DNA of 64,000 nt from Synechococcus sp. JA-2-3B'a(2-13) (GTDB taxonomy: Bacteria > Cyanobacteriota > Cyanobacteriia > Thermostichales > Thermostichaceae): assembly GCF_000013225.1 (NCBI RefSeq), contig NC_007776.1:79273-143272 (forward strand). Direction: 5' to 3'. How positions within the stretch are numbered: the first letter of the stretch is position 1; each line of letters starts with the position of its first letter. The notes beneath the pieces are model-generated. The model was not told the origin of the DNA, made no database searches, and saw only the letters and a list, made by a program, of their open reading frames with translations. The position numbers and the translations under genes were made by a program. Shown here in pieces: positions 44,428 to 53,215 of this stretch.

Positions 44428-44733
44428 CTGATACATTTACGCTGAACACTGCTGAACATCACTGTTCAACTATGCAGCGATAGCATTCTGTTTGTTTCCA
44501 TTCGCGTTAGCGGGACGGAGTCCAAACAGAATGGCGGTATCCCGCAAAGCTTTGAGTAGAATACCCAAAGCGCAGTTTCCGTGTCGTCTTACTACCAATT
44601 TTCTGCTTTGCTTTGGCTACCATGTTGGCAGACTCGAAAGTAAACAGAAAGATCAACTGGTAGTAATCCGTACTGAACATATTATACATTATTTTCAGTA
44701 TAGTTGAGCTTATTATTGACTAGAGTCATGCTC
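44428..44733. repeat. 282-nt dispersed repeat, copy B, carrying a 24-nt insertion
   Basis: Identical to 27381-27662 except for positions 44501-44524. It fills most of the 44380-44787 gap. No credible gene lies in it. The identity indicates recent duplication or gene conversion. Confidence 0.92.
44501..44524 (+). repeat. SDR-A, cleanly inserted 24-nt element
   Basis: TTCGCGTTAGCGGGACGGAG followed by TCCA. The uninterrupted copy reads TTTCCAAACAG; here TTTCCA is followed by the 20-nt core and a second TCCA before AACAG. So a 20-nt core plus a 4-nt target duplication (or a 24-nt unit) was gained. It lies in the loop of the CATTCTGTTTG/CAAACAGAATG hairpin. Confidence 0.93.
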
Positions 44734-44787
44734 TTTCCTCTCTGCTCCCTTGAAGATTAAAGAACTGAAGTTCAGTATAAAGCCAAC

Positions 44788-45321
44788 TCAGAGACGGCTC
44801 CAAATGCCAAGGCGCTCCTGCTGGGCTTTTTCTTGTAGGCCACCGTAGTAGCTGTCGTACTTGATGTTGTGGCTGTAGGGGATGATGCGGGCCAGGCCAT
44901 TGCGCACCAACATGGCGTTCATCTGATGGCCTTCTAACCAGACATAGGCCTCCACCAAGCCCGTAGCATCTACGTTGCGCAGCAACTTATCCCCTTCCAG
45001 CTTGACGGTGCGGTAGAGGATGCGCTCCCGCATCAGTTCAATGGCTTGCTGGTAATAGGGGTTTTCTTCCGGGCTGAGACCCTCGATCCCGGCCAACCGG
45101 ATCAGGCGCATCTTCTGTTCCCCTTCGATTTGCACCACTAGGGTGTCGCCGTTGACCACCCGCACCACAACCGCATCTGGGTAGCGATCGAAGCGGTGGT
45201 TGTCGAAGTAGAACGGGGTATCGGGAACGACCCGGGGCTCTCCAAACCCGTGGCTGGGAAGGACGGGTATGGCCAGAAGCAATCCCAATGCAGCAGAGCC
45301 GAGAGCAATACGCTGGAACAT
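44788..45321 (-). CDS. Staphylococcal-nuclease-like exported protein
   Basis: 177 residues from the ATG at 45321, with an export signal (about 1-24) and an SNase-like OB-fold: VVRVVNGDTLVVQ, MRLIRLAGIEGLSPEENPYY and MNAMLVRNGLARI. The second catalytic Arg (in the usual D-x-x-G-R-x-L-A-Y) is not seen; here the segment reads VDATGLVEAYVW. Nuclease activity is therefore doubtful and it may bind rather than cut nucleic acid. Confidence 0.7.
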   Translation of the reverse strand: MFQRIALGSAALGLLLAIPVLPSHGFGEPRVVPDTPFYFDNHRFDRYPDAVVVRVVNGDTLVVQIEGEQKMRLIRLAGIEGLSPEENPYYQQAIELMRERILYRTVKLEGDKLLRNVDATGLVEAYVWLEGHQMNAMLVRNGLARIIPYSHNIKYDSYYGGLQEKAQQERLGIWSRL

Positions 45322-45523
45322 GACCTTAATTCCCCACTTTGGACGCAGCCCCCTCTTCTTTTCCCGCCGGGGAGTTTCCGGTGGCAACGCTCAAAGTGTA
45401 ATGGTAGCGGCAACTCTCCAGAAAACAATCCCACCGCAGATTTGAATTGGCCAGCAGTAGATCCGCCGTTGGTTGGGTTGCCCAAGGCTCCCAGGCGACT
45501 GAGCCATTCCTGCTCGCTTTTCT

Positions 45524-45727
45524 TCAGTTCCCCGACTCTCCCCGCAGTTGCTGGGCAAATTTGTCGGCGAACTTGTCGCTGTCGAAGCGAGCCTGCGCGT
45601 TTTGAATGGCTTGGTGAATGCGCCGCTCGGTCGCGTCCGTGGTGCGGAGCACTTTGCACCCATCTCGGGTGTGGGTATTTGGGGTATAGCCGGGCTGAGG
45701 GTAAAAGCTTGGAAGCCCTTCTCTACT
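45524..45727 (-). pseudogene. Possible gene remnant with protein-like tail
   Basis: One minus-strand frame is open from a TAG at 45728 to a TGA at 45524 and reads like a real protein end (SFYPQPGYTPNTHTRDGCKV ... RIHQAIQNAQARFDSDKFAD ... QQLRGES). It has no start codon. A repeat-like stretch (GGTGCGGAGCACTTTG on the plus strand near 45649) lies inside it. I do not recognise the family. The surrounding 45388-46144 has no intact gene; other open frames there look random. Confidence 0.35.
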
Positions 45728-46144
45728 CTAAGCCTTGAATCACGTTTTTCTTTCTGCTTCTCCCAAGGCGGCTCCGGCGGTCGTTGCCAAGGTATTAAAA
45801 GTTCCACGGCTCCTGCTCTCTTTGGGAGACATTCTGAACTCAAAAAGAGGCTCTGGGGTGGTTATTTGTAGAACCCAAGCTACTACGCGGGTACAGCGGG
45901 GCAAGTTTCCGGAGAGGTTATCAAGCGCTACACAGAGGCTCAGAAGACAGAGCAAGGGGGCGATTGAGTCCCTTTGGTCACACTCAAGGCTCATATCCAT
46001 GCTGGCTTACAAGCTGAGGCAGTTTTGAGGGACGCTCTGTAGCTGCTGTCAACCTGCCGTGAACCTAGGACCGCTGAGATAAACGATGATAAAAACAGCA
46101 GCTGCTGTTAACCCTCCGGAGTTCGAAGCCTAGGGATCCCCTCC

Positions 46145-46732
46145 ATGACTTCCCAGATTCAGCCCTGCACACGCGAACAGATCTTGAATGGAATGGGCAT
46201 CACCACCCTGTTTTCGGCTCTCATTGTGGGTCTCTGGATCTGGCTGGGATCCTCCTTTCCCGTGCCGTTTCGCTGGGATCCCCTAGCCTTGGCGTGGGGG
46301 GCAGGGCTGGGACTGGGGGTGGCTCTGCTCAGCGGCGGGGTTTACCGGCTCTGGCCAGCCTATCGTCGGGCAGCCACTGCCTACTTACACTGGGTGGCGG
46401 ATCCCTTGCAGTGGGGAGACATCCTTTGGGTGGGCCTGCTGCCGGGCTGGAGCGAGGAATGGCTGTTTCGCGGCGTGTTGATGTCCCTGCTGGTGGCCAG
46501 CCCCTTAGGGTGGACAGGCGGGATCCTGCTGAGCGGCCTCTTGTTTGGCGCCTTGCATTGGCTGGGATGGCAAGGCTGGCCTTATGCCGTCTGGGCCGGT
46601 GGGGTTGGTATCCTCATGGGGATTGGCTTGTGGCTGTCGGGAAACCTGTTGGTCACCATTGTCGCCCACACCCTTGTCAACTGGATTGGGGTTTGTGCCT
46701 GGAAATGCTTTTTCTCTCAAGCGGAGCCCTGA
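46145..46732 (+). CDS. CPBP family intramembrane metalloprotease
   Basis: 195 residues with about six membrane segments and the CPBP/Abi motifs: EEWLFRG (paired Glu and Arg), a His in GALHWLGW and a final His in VAHTLVNW. These residues form the intramembrane active site seen in Rce1-like proteases. The physiological substrate is unknown. Confidence 0.88.
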   Translation: MTSQIQPCTREQILNGMGITTLFSALIVGLWIWLGSSFPVPFRWDPLALAWGAGLGLGVALLSGGVYRLWPAYRRAATAYLHWVADPLQWGDILWVGLLPGWSEEWLFRGVLMSLLVASPLGWTGGILLSGLLFGALHWLGWQGWPYAVWAGGVGILMGIGLWLSGNLLVTIVAHTLVNWIGVCAWKCFFSQAEP

Positions 46733-46823
46733 AGGCCCTCTCCCCGTGTGGGAAAGAAGTTGAGGGTGGTCGGTAAGCAGCGCAGAACCTCAGGGAAGTC
46801 CCCCAAATTGAGGTGACCGTAAC

Positions 46824-46973
46824 TTATGGTCGCTTCAGGTTAGGGTGAGATACCTAGGCTATTGAGAAAAGCCTTTGGTCGCATGTATTATTGCTCCGCA
46901 ATGCTGACACGAGGACGCGACCAACGTTTTGGGTGTGAGCGCATTGTCCTGGTTTGAATTGAAATGACCGTAT
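46824..46973. mobile_element. Inverted-repeat element (MITE-like), copy 3
   Basis: Starts TTATGGTCGCTTCAGGTTAG and ends TGAATTGAAATGACCGTA, an imperfect inverted pair, and aligns with the reverse orientation of copies 1 and 2 and directly with copy 4. Its middle has ATTGCTCCGCAATGCTGACA and GCGACCAACGTTTTGGGTGT, an inserted repeat related to SDR-B absent from copies 1 and 2. The right end overlaps the likely ATG (46964) of the next gene. Confidence 0.78.
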
Positions 46974-47845
46974 TTGTCGATGCCTTCTCGTCAATGCCAA
47001 TCCGAGACCTCTTGCAATTTCCAGTTTTGGGATCCTTCTCGTGGCTGCGCGTGGGGCGATCTTTGCTGCTCGTCGGGCTGGTGGTGTACGGCTACCTGCT
47101 CTGGCTGGGCTGGTTTCAATCGGAGCGAATGATCTTTTTGCCTCGTCCCGCCAGCTATCGAGATGGGGACGCCATTCTCAAGCTCACGACCTCTGATGGG
47201 CTGCAGATTTCAGCGGTATATCTGCCCAATCCGGCTGCTGCTTATACCCTCCTCTATAGCCATGGCAACGCTGAAGACTTGGGGGATATCCTGCCCCGCT
47301 TGGTGCACCTGCAGCAGGCTGGGTTTGCCGTCTTGGCCTACGACTACCGCGGTTACGGCACCAGCGAAGGGATCCCTTCCGAGGCCGGCGCTTACAAAGA
47401 TATCGAGGCCGCTTACACTTACCTAGTTGCCCAAGGGATCCTGCCGGAGCAGATTTTGGTTTATGGGCGCTCGGTGGGGGGTGGGCCATCGGTTTATTTG
47501 GCAGCCCAAAAGCCGGTGGGGGGCGTGATCCTGGAATCCACCTTCGTCACAGCCTTTCGCGTCTTAACCCGCATCCCGCTGCTGCCCTTCGATCGCTTCG
47601 ATAACCTCAGCCGCATGGCCAAGATCAATTGCCCGCTGCTGATTTTGCACGGTACCCAGGATCGTCTAATCCCCTTCTGGCATGCTGAAGCCCTTTATCA
47701 AGCAGCACGGGATCCCAAACGCTTGGTGCCCATCGAGGGAGCCGATCACAACAACTTGCTGCAGGTGGCCGGAGAGCGCTATGTCCCCATCCTGCACCAA
47801 TTCGTAGCCGAGCTGGTGGATCCCCATGTCGTCTTCCCTCAGTAG
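46964..47845 (+). CDS. Alpha/beta hydrolase, membrane-anchored
   Basis: Up to 293 residues: an N-terminal membrane segment (about 30-50) and an alpha/beta hydrolase domain with nucleophile Ser in YGRSVGGGPS, Asp in HGTQDRLIP and His in EGADHNN, like BEM46/ABHD13 proteins. The substrate is unknown. The ATG at 46964 lies within the terminal repeat of MITE copy 3; an alternative ATG is at 46994 (MPIRDLLQFP). Confidence 0.85.
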   Translation: MTVFVDAFSSMPIRDLLQFPVLGSFSWLRVGRSLLLVGLVVYGYLLWLGWFQSERMIFLPRPASYRDGDAILKLTTSDGLQISAVYLPNPAAAYTLLYSHGNAEDLGDILPRLVHLQQAGFAVLAYDYRGYGTSEGIPSEAGAYKDIEAAYTYLVAQGILPEQILVYGRSVGGGPSVYLAAQKPVGGVILESTFVTAFRVLTRIPLLPFDRFDNLSRMAKINCPLLILHGTQDRLIPFWHAEALYQAARDPKRLVPIEGADHNNLLQVAGERYVPILHQFVAELVDPHVVFPQ

Positions 47846-47989
47846 CGGCTTAGGTGAGGACAATCTTAAAATCACCTGTAATCCGCTCGGAAAATCGGGG
47901 TTTATGTGGCAAGATCAAGAGGGATCGGGTCGAAGGATCCGGATCCCTGTCTCACCGGATTGAACCCTTTTACGGAGGATCAAGAGCGT

Positions 47990-48640
47990 ATGTCTCTCCG
48001 ACTTGGCGATACTGCTCCCAATTTCACGCAAAAGTCTACCCACGGCGAAATCGATTTCTACTCTTGGGCCGGGGATAGCTGGGTGGTGTTGTTCTCTCAC
48101 CCCGCCGACTACACGCCGGTCTGCACCACAGAGCTGGGCACCGTTGCCAAGCTGATGCCCGAATTTGAAAAGCGGGGTGTGAAGGTGATCGCCCTCAGTG
48201 TGGACGATGTGGACTCCCACGTCGGCTGGGTAAAAGACATCGAGGAAACCCAGAACGCCACTTTGACCTATCCCATTTTGGCAGATGCAGACCGCAAGGT
48301 CTCTCAGCTCTACGGCATGTTGGATCAAACCAACCTCAATCAAGAAGGGCTGCCCCTGACGGTGCGCTCGGTGTTCGTTATTGATCCCAATAAGAAGATC
48401 CGCCTCATTCTCACCTACCCAGCCAGCACGGGCCGCAACTTCGACGAGCTCCTACGGGTGATCGATGCCCTACAGCTGACGGATAAGTACAATGTCGTCA
48501 CCCCTGCCGACTGGAAAGACGGTGACGATGTCATCATTCCGCCTTCGCTGAAAGATCCGGAAGTGCTGAAAGAGAAGTTCCCAAAAGGCTACAAGGAAAT
48601 TAAGCCCTATTTGCGGGTCGCCCCTCAGCCCAACAAGTAG
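47990..48640 (+). CDS. 1-Cys peroxiredoxin (Prx6 type)
   Basis: 216 residues. The peroxidatic Cys is in SHPADYTPVCTTELG and the C-terminal domain (WKDGDDVIIPPS) is the Prx6-type arm. It reduces hydrogen peroxide and organic peroxides. The ATG at 47990 begins the similarity; GGAGG stands about 11 nt upstream. A strong terminator follows. Confidence 0.93.
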   Translation: MSLRLGDTAPNFTQKSTHGEIDFYSWAGDSWVVLFSHPADYTPVCTTELGTVAKLMPEFEKRGVKVIALSVDDVDSHVGWVKDIEETQNATLTYPILADADRKVSQLYGMLDQTNLNQEGLPLTVRSVFVIDPNKKIRLILTYPASTGRNFDELLRVIDALQLTDKYNVVTPADWKDGDDVIIPPSLKDPEVLKEKFPKGYKEIKPYLRVAPQPNK

Positions 48641-48707
48641 AAGTCTCAGCAATCGAACCTACTTTCGGCTGATCCCTTCTCTGCCGAAGCTGCGCTCCCC
48701 TCGATTT

Positions 48708-48736
48708 GGATCCCCGACCAGGGGATCCTTTTTTAT
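48708..48736 (+). terminator. Intrinsic terminator after peroxiredoxin gene
   Basis: GGATCCCC, a 5-nt loop, GGGGATCC and TTTTTTATTT. The stem uses the GGATCC-type palindrome abundant in this genome. A MITE-end-like motif (TTCAAGCCAGATTGAGACAC) follows at about 48737. Confidence 0.85.
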
Positions 48737-48824
48737 TTCAAGCCAGATTGAGACACTTTCCCTTTGGGAGAGAGGAGTTAGGGATCCCTCATTTTGCAGT
48801 TGGGGAAAGTTTATTCTTCAAAGT

Positions 48825-49394
48825 TTATTCTTCGGGGAAAGAAGCCGCCTCTGTTGCTTTTTTGGCCAGCTCATCTACCATGAAGTAGCGATGAAACTTA
48901 TCGGTCACCCGCAACCAGGGGGAACGGCTGCCTTCTTTGCGATAGCGGGTAACGAAGCCTTTTTCTACCAGCTCTGCCACGTGCTGATAAGCACCTTGGC
49001 CGCGCAACTCCACCAACTCCGCCTGCGAGAGCGGGCCACGCAGAATGATTGTAGCCAGGGTACGGGTAGCACCCACCCCAATTTCAGGGGGTAAAAGCTG
49101 GTTGGCCAGCTCCAAAAACGGCTCCCGCAACTGCAGGGCAAACCCCTCCTCCACCTGTAAGACCTCCAAGGCAGAATCTCGATGGGCATAGTCTTCCATT
49201 AATTCCAGCAGCGCATCGTAGGCTTCGTCGCGACTGCAATGGGCCAACTGGGCCAGGGCGGATAGCTCCAGGGGCTGCCCTTTTAAGTAGAGGATCGCTT
49301 CGATCTGATTTTTCAGGGCCAAGACACGCTCCCTCTGACCTTGCCTTTCCGCCAACAAGGGATCCGAAATCGACGTAAGACGACGCGGGGCCAT
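48825..49394 (-). CDS. scpB: Segregation and condensation protein B
   Basis: 189 residues with two winged-helix domains (about 20-95 and 100-175): NQIEAILYLKGQPLELSALA, ATIILRGPLSQAELVELRGQ and the LVEKGFVTRYRKEG wing. ScpB pairs with ScpA and SMC in chromosome condensation. The ATG at 49394 is preferred by similarity; another at 49430 adds 12 residues. scpA is not next to it. Confidence 0.9.
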   Translation of the reverse strand: MAPRRLTSISDPLLAERQGQRERVLALKNQIEAILYLKGQPLELSALAQLAHCSRDEAYDALLELMEDYAHRDSALEVLQVEEGFALQLREPFLELANQLLPPEIGVGATRTLATIILRGPLSQAELVELRGQGAYQHVAELVEKGFVTRYRKEGSRSPWLRVTDKFHRYFMVDELAKKATEAASFPEE

Positions 49395-49493
49395 TGCAAC
49401 AAGGGATCCGCTCAACTTGCTCCGTAGCATAGCAGCAGTTCTAGGCTGAGGGATCCCTTGGCCAAGCGGGCCGGATCCATCCTCGCCTTCGAG

Positions 49494-51650
49494 CTAGAAC
49501 CCTACCCCTGATGCCACCACCATCACCACCACCGCTGCAAAGATAATCAAAGCGTAAAACTGGGCCTTGCCGCTCTCCAGGTATTTCATCGCCTCGCCGC
49601 TCACCATGGTCACCAAGCCCGTCAGGTTGACCACACCATCCACGATGCGGCTGTCCACCTCCAGCGCCTCCCGTGCCACGAAGCGGGTGCCCTGCACAAA
49701 GACTCGCTCATAGAGGTCGTCAATGTACCACTTGTTGAGGGAGAAGTAGTAGAGCGGTTGCAGGCTTTGGGGGAAGGTGCCCGGGTCGATGCGCTTTTGC
49801 CAGTAGATCAAGCTGGCCAAGGTGATGCCGATCAGCCCAATGCCCACGGAGCTACCCGCCATGATTAGAAACTCTGCCCAATCGAAATGGCCCGCCAGCA
49901 CCTCCTGCCACTCTGCTGCCACCAGCGGCAAAATCGAGCCTGCCTCTGCCACAGACTCAGTCGGTGGGTGGATGAAAGCTTCAAAGAAGTTGGCAAAAGG
50001 GGTACCCACCAGGCCAATCAGCACAGAAGGGACGGCCAGAGCCAACAGCGGGAAGGTCATCGACCAAGGGGACTCATGGGGCTCTGAGGCATGGGCATCT
50101 CCGTCGTGCAGGTTTTCGTGGGCTTCAGGATGGCTGCTGGGCTGGGGTTTTTCTTGAATGTTCATGGCTCCAGGGCCAAAGGCCGGTTGTTTCCCCGCAA
50201 AAACGTAGGCAAAAGCTGGCACAGGACGGCCCTGGCTGATGGCCACCTCCTGCCGCAGTCTCAGGTTGGTGCCGCGAAACTCCCCTTCAAAGGTGAGGAA
50301 ATAGATGCGAAACATGTAGAAGGCAGTGATGCCGGCGGTGAGGAAGCCCACCCCCCACAGAGCTGGGTTCCGTTCGAAAACAGCGCCCAAGATCTCGTCT
50401 TTAGACCAAAAGCCGGCGAAGGGCGGGATCCCACAAATGGCCAACGTGCCGATCAAAAACGTGATGGCCGTAACCGGCATGTATTTGCGCAACCCCCCCA
50501 TCAGGCGCATATCTTGGGCCAAAACCGGGTCATGGCCGACCACCGCTTCCATGCCGTGGATAACTGAGCCAGAGCACAAAAAGAGCATCGCCTTAAAGTA
50601 GGCGTGGGTCATCAGGTGAAACAGGCCCGCCCCATAGGCGCCGCACCCCATGGCCATGACCATGTAGCCCAGCTGGGAAATGGTGGAGTAGGCCAAGCCT
50701 TTTTTGATGTCGTTTTGGGTGATGGCAATGGTGGCCCCCAAGAAGGCTGTGCCCGCCCCTGTCCAGGCGATGATGTCCATGGCCGCCGGGATCCCTTCCA
50801 GCACCGGGAACATGCGGGCCAAGAGGAATACCCCAGCCGCCACCATCGTGGCTGCGTGGATGAGAGCCGAGATAGGCGTGGGACCTTCCATAGCATCCGG
50901 CAACCACACATGCAGCGGGAACTGGGCCGACTTGGCCACCGGCCCCAAGAACACCAACACCGCAAACAGGGCAATCAAGCTGCTGCTCACCGCTCCGGCA
51001 GCCAACATCTCCTGCAAGTTGCGCCCGATCTCGTCAAACGCGAAGGTACCGGAAATCCAGTAAAAACCTAAGATGCCCAACAGCAGGCCGAAATCTCCCA
51101 CCCGGTTGACCACAAACGCCTTTTGCGCTGCTTCTGCCGCTGCCTGCCGGTCGTGCCAAAAGCCAATGAGCAGGTAGGAGCACATCCCCACCAGCTCCCA
51201 GAAGATGTAGATCTGCACCAGGTTGGGGCTGACCACCAAGCCCAGCATCGAGGAGCTAAATAAGCTCAGGTAGGCGTAGAAACGCACATAGCCGGGATCG
51301 TGGGCCATGTAGCCATCGGAGTAGATCTGCACCAGAAAGGCCACCGTGGTCACCACCACCAGCATCATGGCGCTCAGGTGATCCACGACAAAGCCCATAT
51401 CCACCGAGAAGGATCCCGCCTGGGCCCAGGTGATGGTTCTGAGGACGGCTTCGTGCCCCTGCACCTGGCTGACCAAAAGGGCAAAGGCATGAACCATCGC
51501 CGTCCCGGTCGCGAACACGCTCAAAAAGGCAGCCAAAGAGCGGTTGGCCCTTGTCCAGGCGTTGAACATCAGGATACCTAAGCCGAGGAGAAAGGCTGCC
51601 ACCAAAGGATAGACGGGGATCAACCAGGCGTACGTGTAGATGAATTCCAT
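49494..51650 (-). CDS. ndhF: NAD(P)H-quinone oxidoreductase subunit 5
   Basis: 718 residues, a large proton-pumping membrane subunit of NDH-1 with about 15-16 helices. Motifs include VNRVGDFGLLLGI, GPVAKSAQFPLHVWLPDAMEGPTPISALIHAATM (core antiporter region), AYSTISQLGYM and a long lateral helix at the C-terminal end. A His/Glu-rich loop lies near 530-560. The NdhF1 type is usual for respiratory and cyclic electron flow; the window does not settle NdhF1 against other paralogues. The ATG at 51650 (MEFIYTYAWLIP) is the family start. Confidence 0.94.
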   Translation of the reverse strand: MEFIYTYAWLIPVYPLVAAFLLGLGILMFNAWTRANRSLAAFLSVFATGTAMVHAFALLVSQVQGHEAVLRTITWAQAGSFSVDMGFVVDHLSAMMLVVVTTVAFLVQIYSDGYMAHDPGYVRFYAYLSLFSSSMLGLVVSPNLVQIYIFWELVGMCSYLLIGFWHDRQAAAEAAQKAFVVNRVGDFGLLLGILGFYWISGTFAFDEIGRNLQEMLAAGAVSSSLIALFAVLVFLGPVAKSAQFPLHVWLPDAMEGPTPISALIHAATMVAAGVFLLARMFPVLEGIPAAMDIIAWTGAGTAFLGATIAITQNDIKKGLAYSTISQLGYMVMAMGCGAYGAGLFHLMTHAYFKAMLFLCSGSVIHGMEAVVGHDPVLAQDMRLMGGLRKYMPVTAITFLIGTLAICGIPPFAGFWSKDEILGAVFERNPALWGVGFLTAGITAFYMFRIYFLTFEGEFRGTNLRLRQEVAISQGRPVPAFAYVFAGKQPAFGPGAMNIQEKPQPSSHPEAHENLHDGDAHASEPHESPWSMTFPLLALAVPSVLIGLVGTPFANFFEAFIHPPTESVAEAGSILPLVAAEWQEVLAGHFDWAEFLIMAGSSVGIGLIGITLASLIYWQKRIDPGTFPQSLQPLYYFSLNKWYIDDLYERVFVQGTRFVAREALEVDSRIVDGVVNLTGLVTMVSGEAMKYLESGKAQFYALIIFAAVVVMVVASGVGF

Positions 51651-51986
51651 GGGAAATGCTTCTGAATGCGTCCTCTCACAGCAACGAACCTGCTCTGCTA
51701 GCCCTGCAATTGGCCGGTGGGAGTGTCTGGTGGGCTGGCATTTGCTCAACTGCTTCTGCCATTGTAAACTTTTGCGACAGAGTGCGGAGCCGGATCCCGA
51801 GCATCAAGTCCATCACAGCAGAGGCTTTTCCCAGAGATCAATCGGGATCCCCGCAGCTAAATCTGTAAATATCCTAAAGAATCGGCTCTGAGCCCAAGCT
51901 GACGGTCGCAAGCCAAAAGATGACAGGGATCCCTTGCGAGCGCTACAACAAAGGCTAGATTTACTGGCGGTCTGGAGAAGCTGCCC
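51651..51986. other. Divergent region between ndhF and ssb
   Basis: 336 nt without a gene. A possible ssb promoter is listed separately; no clear control element for ndhF was found. Confidence 0.4.
51934..51961 (+). promoter_or_regulatory. Candidate promoter for ssb
   Basis: TTGCGA, a 16-nt spacer and TAGATT fit a sigma70-type promoter 25 nt before the ssb ATG. This rests on resemblance only. Confidence 0.3.
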
Positions 51987-52343
51987 ATGAGCTTGAACCT
52001 GGTGACCTTGGTGGGGCGAGCCGGCATGGATCCGGAGGTGCGCTACTTTGAGTCAGGCAAGGTGGTCTGTACTTTTAGCTTGGCGGTCAACCGATTCCGC
52101 AAAGGGGAAGACAAGCCCGATTGGTTCAGCCTAGAGTTGTGGGGCCGCACTGCCGAGGTGGCGGGAGAGTATGTGCGCAAAGGCAGCCTCATCGGGGTAA
52201 CGGGCAGCCTCAAGTTCAATCGCTGGACAGACAAATCCACCGGAGAAGAGCGCCAGAGGCCCATCATCGCTGTAGATCGCCTAGAACTGCTGGGATCCCG
52301 TCAAGACCGCGACTCCAACCTGCCCCCCGAAGAGCCGTTTTGA
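51987..52343 (+). CDS. ssb: Single-stranded DNA-binding protein
   Basis: 118 residues, an OB-fold of the bacterial SSB type (LNLVTLVGRAGMDPEVRYF, FSLAVNRF, WFSLELWGRTAEVAGEYV). The very short tail ends PPEEPF, keeping the acidic and Pro-Phe signature used to bind partner proteins. It is convergent with cobK, whose stop is 26 nt away. Confidence 0.93.
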   Translation: MSLNLVTLVGRAGMDPEVRYFESGKVVCTFSLAVNRFRKGEDKPDWFSLELWGRTAEVAGEYVRKGSLIGVTGSLKFNRWTDKSTGEERQRPIIAVDRLELLGSRQDRDSNLPPEEPF

Positions 52344-52368
52344 CTTGTCTGGCCGGAGCCGGGCAACC

Positions 52369-53151
52369 TCAAGGTTTGGCTCTGCCCAAGCATCGCCTGC
52401 ATTCCTGCACCACCTCTGTCAAATCCTGGCTGCACCAGGGATAGTCCAACGGGGGTCGCCGGATCACCCACAGAGGGATCCCCAGGGTTTTGGCCACTGC
52501 CTGTTTGATCCCCAGCCCACCTGCTTCCCCAGAAGCTTTGCTGATCACCACCTGAGGGCTGAACCGCTGCCAAAGCTGCAGTTCTTGCTCAAAGCTGAGG
52601 GGCAAGCGCATCCCGATCACCCGCTCGGCAGGGATCCCGGCTTGCACCGCTTGGGGAACCGATTCCGGCAGCACCCGTGCCCACAGTTGGCAGCGATCTT
52701 GCCAAGGTACAAACAGGGGCAGGGCCTTCACTCCCACCGTCAGCAGCACCCGCCGCCCCGCCAGCACCGCCTCTGTGAGCACCCCCTGCCAGTCCGGCAC
52801 CACCTGGACCCAGGGATCCAGCTCCAGAGGAGGGCGTTCGTAGCGCAGGTAGGGGATCCTCAGTTGAGCCGTCACCTGGATGGCCAGTTGCGAGATTTGC
52901 TGGGCAAAAGGATGAGAGGCATCCACCACTACGCGGATCCGGCACTCTTGCAGGAATTGTTCCAGAGATGGCGGCGAAAATCGGGTGACCACCACCTGAC
53001 CGGGCAAATCCTGATACAGTCTTCTGGCCCCTTCGGTGGTGACGGTTGCCACCCAAGGGATCCCTTGGCGGCTGAGGGCGTCGGCCAAGCTGCGGCTCTC
53101 GCTAGTGCCCCCGATCAAAGCCACTTCAACTGGACTACCAACTGAGCTCAT
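52369..53151 (-). CDS. cobK: Precorrin-6A reductase
   Basis: 260 residues with the N-terminal dinucleotide-binding motif LIGGTSESRSLADAL, VVVDASHPFAQQIS and SKASGEAGGLGIKQAVAK, as in CobK/CbiJ. It reduces precorrin-6A in cobalamin synthesis. The ATG at 53151 starts the similarity; the frame stays open upstream across the divergent BFN gene. No other cob gene is next to it. Confidence 0.9.
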   Translation of the reverse strand: MSSVGSPVEVALIGGTSESRSLADALSRQGIPWVATVTTEGARRLYQDLPGQVVVTRFSPPSLEQFLQECRIRVVVDASHPFAQQISQLAIQVTAQLRIPYLRYERPPLELDPWVQVVPDWQGVLTEAVLAGRRVLLTVGVKALPLFVPWQDRCQLWARVLPESVPQAVQAGIPAERVIGMRLPLSFEQELQLWQRFSPQVVISKASGEAGGLGIKQAVAKTLGIPLWVIRRPPLDYPWCSQDLTEVVQECRRCLGRAKP

Positions 53152-53215
53152 GGTGTGTTGCCAAACTTTGACGCCCGTAGATACGATCAAGATCACCGGC
53201 TGGAGGCAATTGCTC

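Noticed and set aside
45391..45843. 150-codon minus-strand open frame
   Set aside because: Composition is random-like and a different frame in the same region (45524-45727) reads more like protein.
46060..46140. Possible tRNA because of GGAGTTCGAAGCC
   Set aside because: The rest of the cloverleaf (acceptor pairing, D-arm and anticodon stem) cannot be formed around it.
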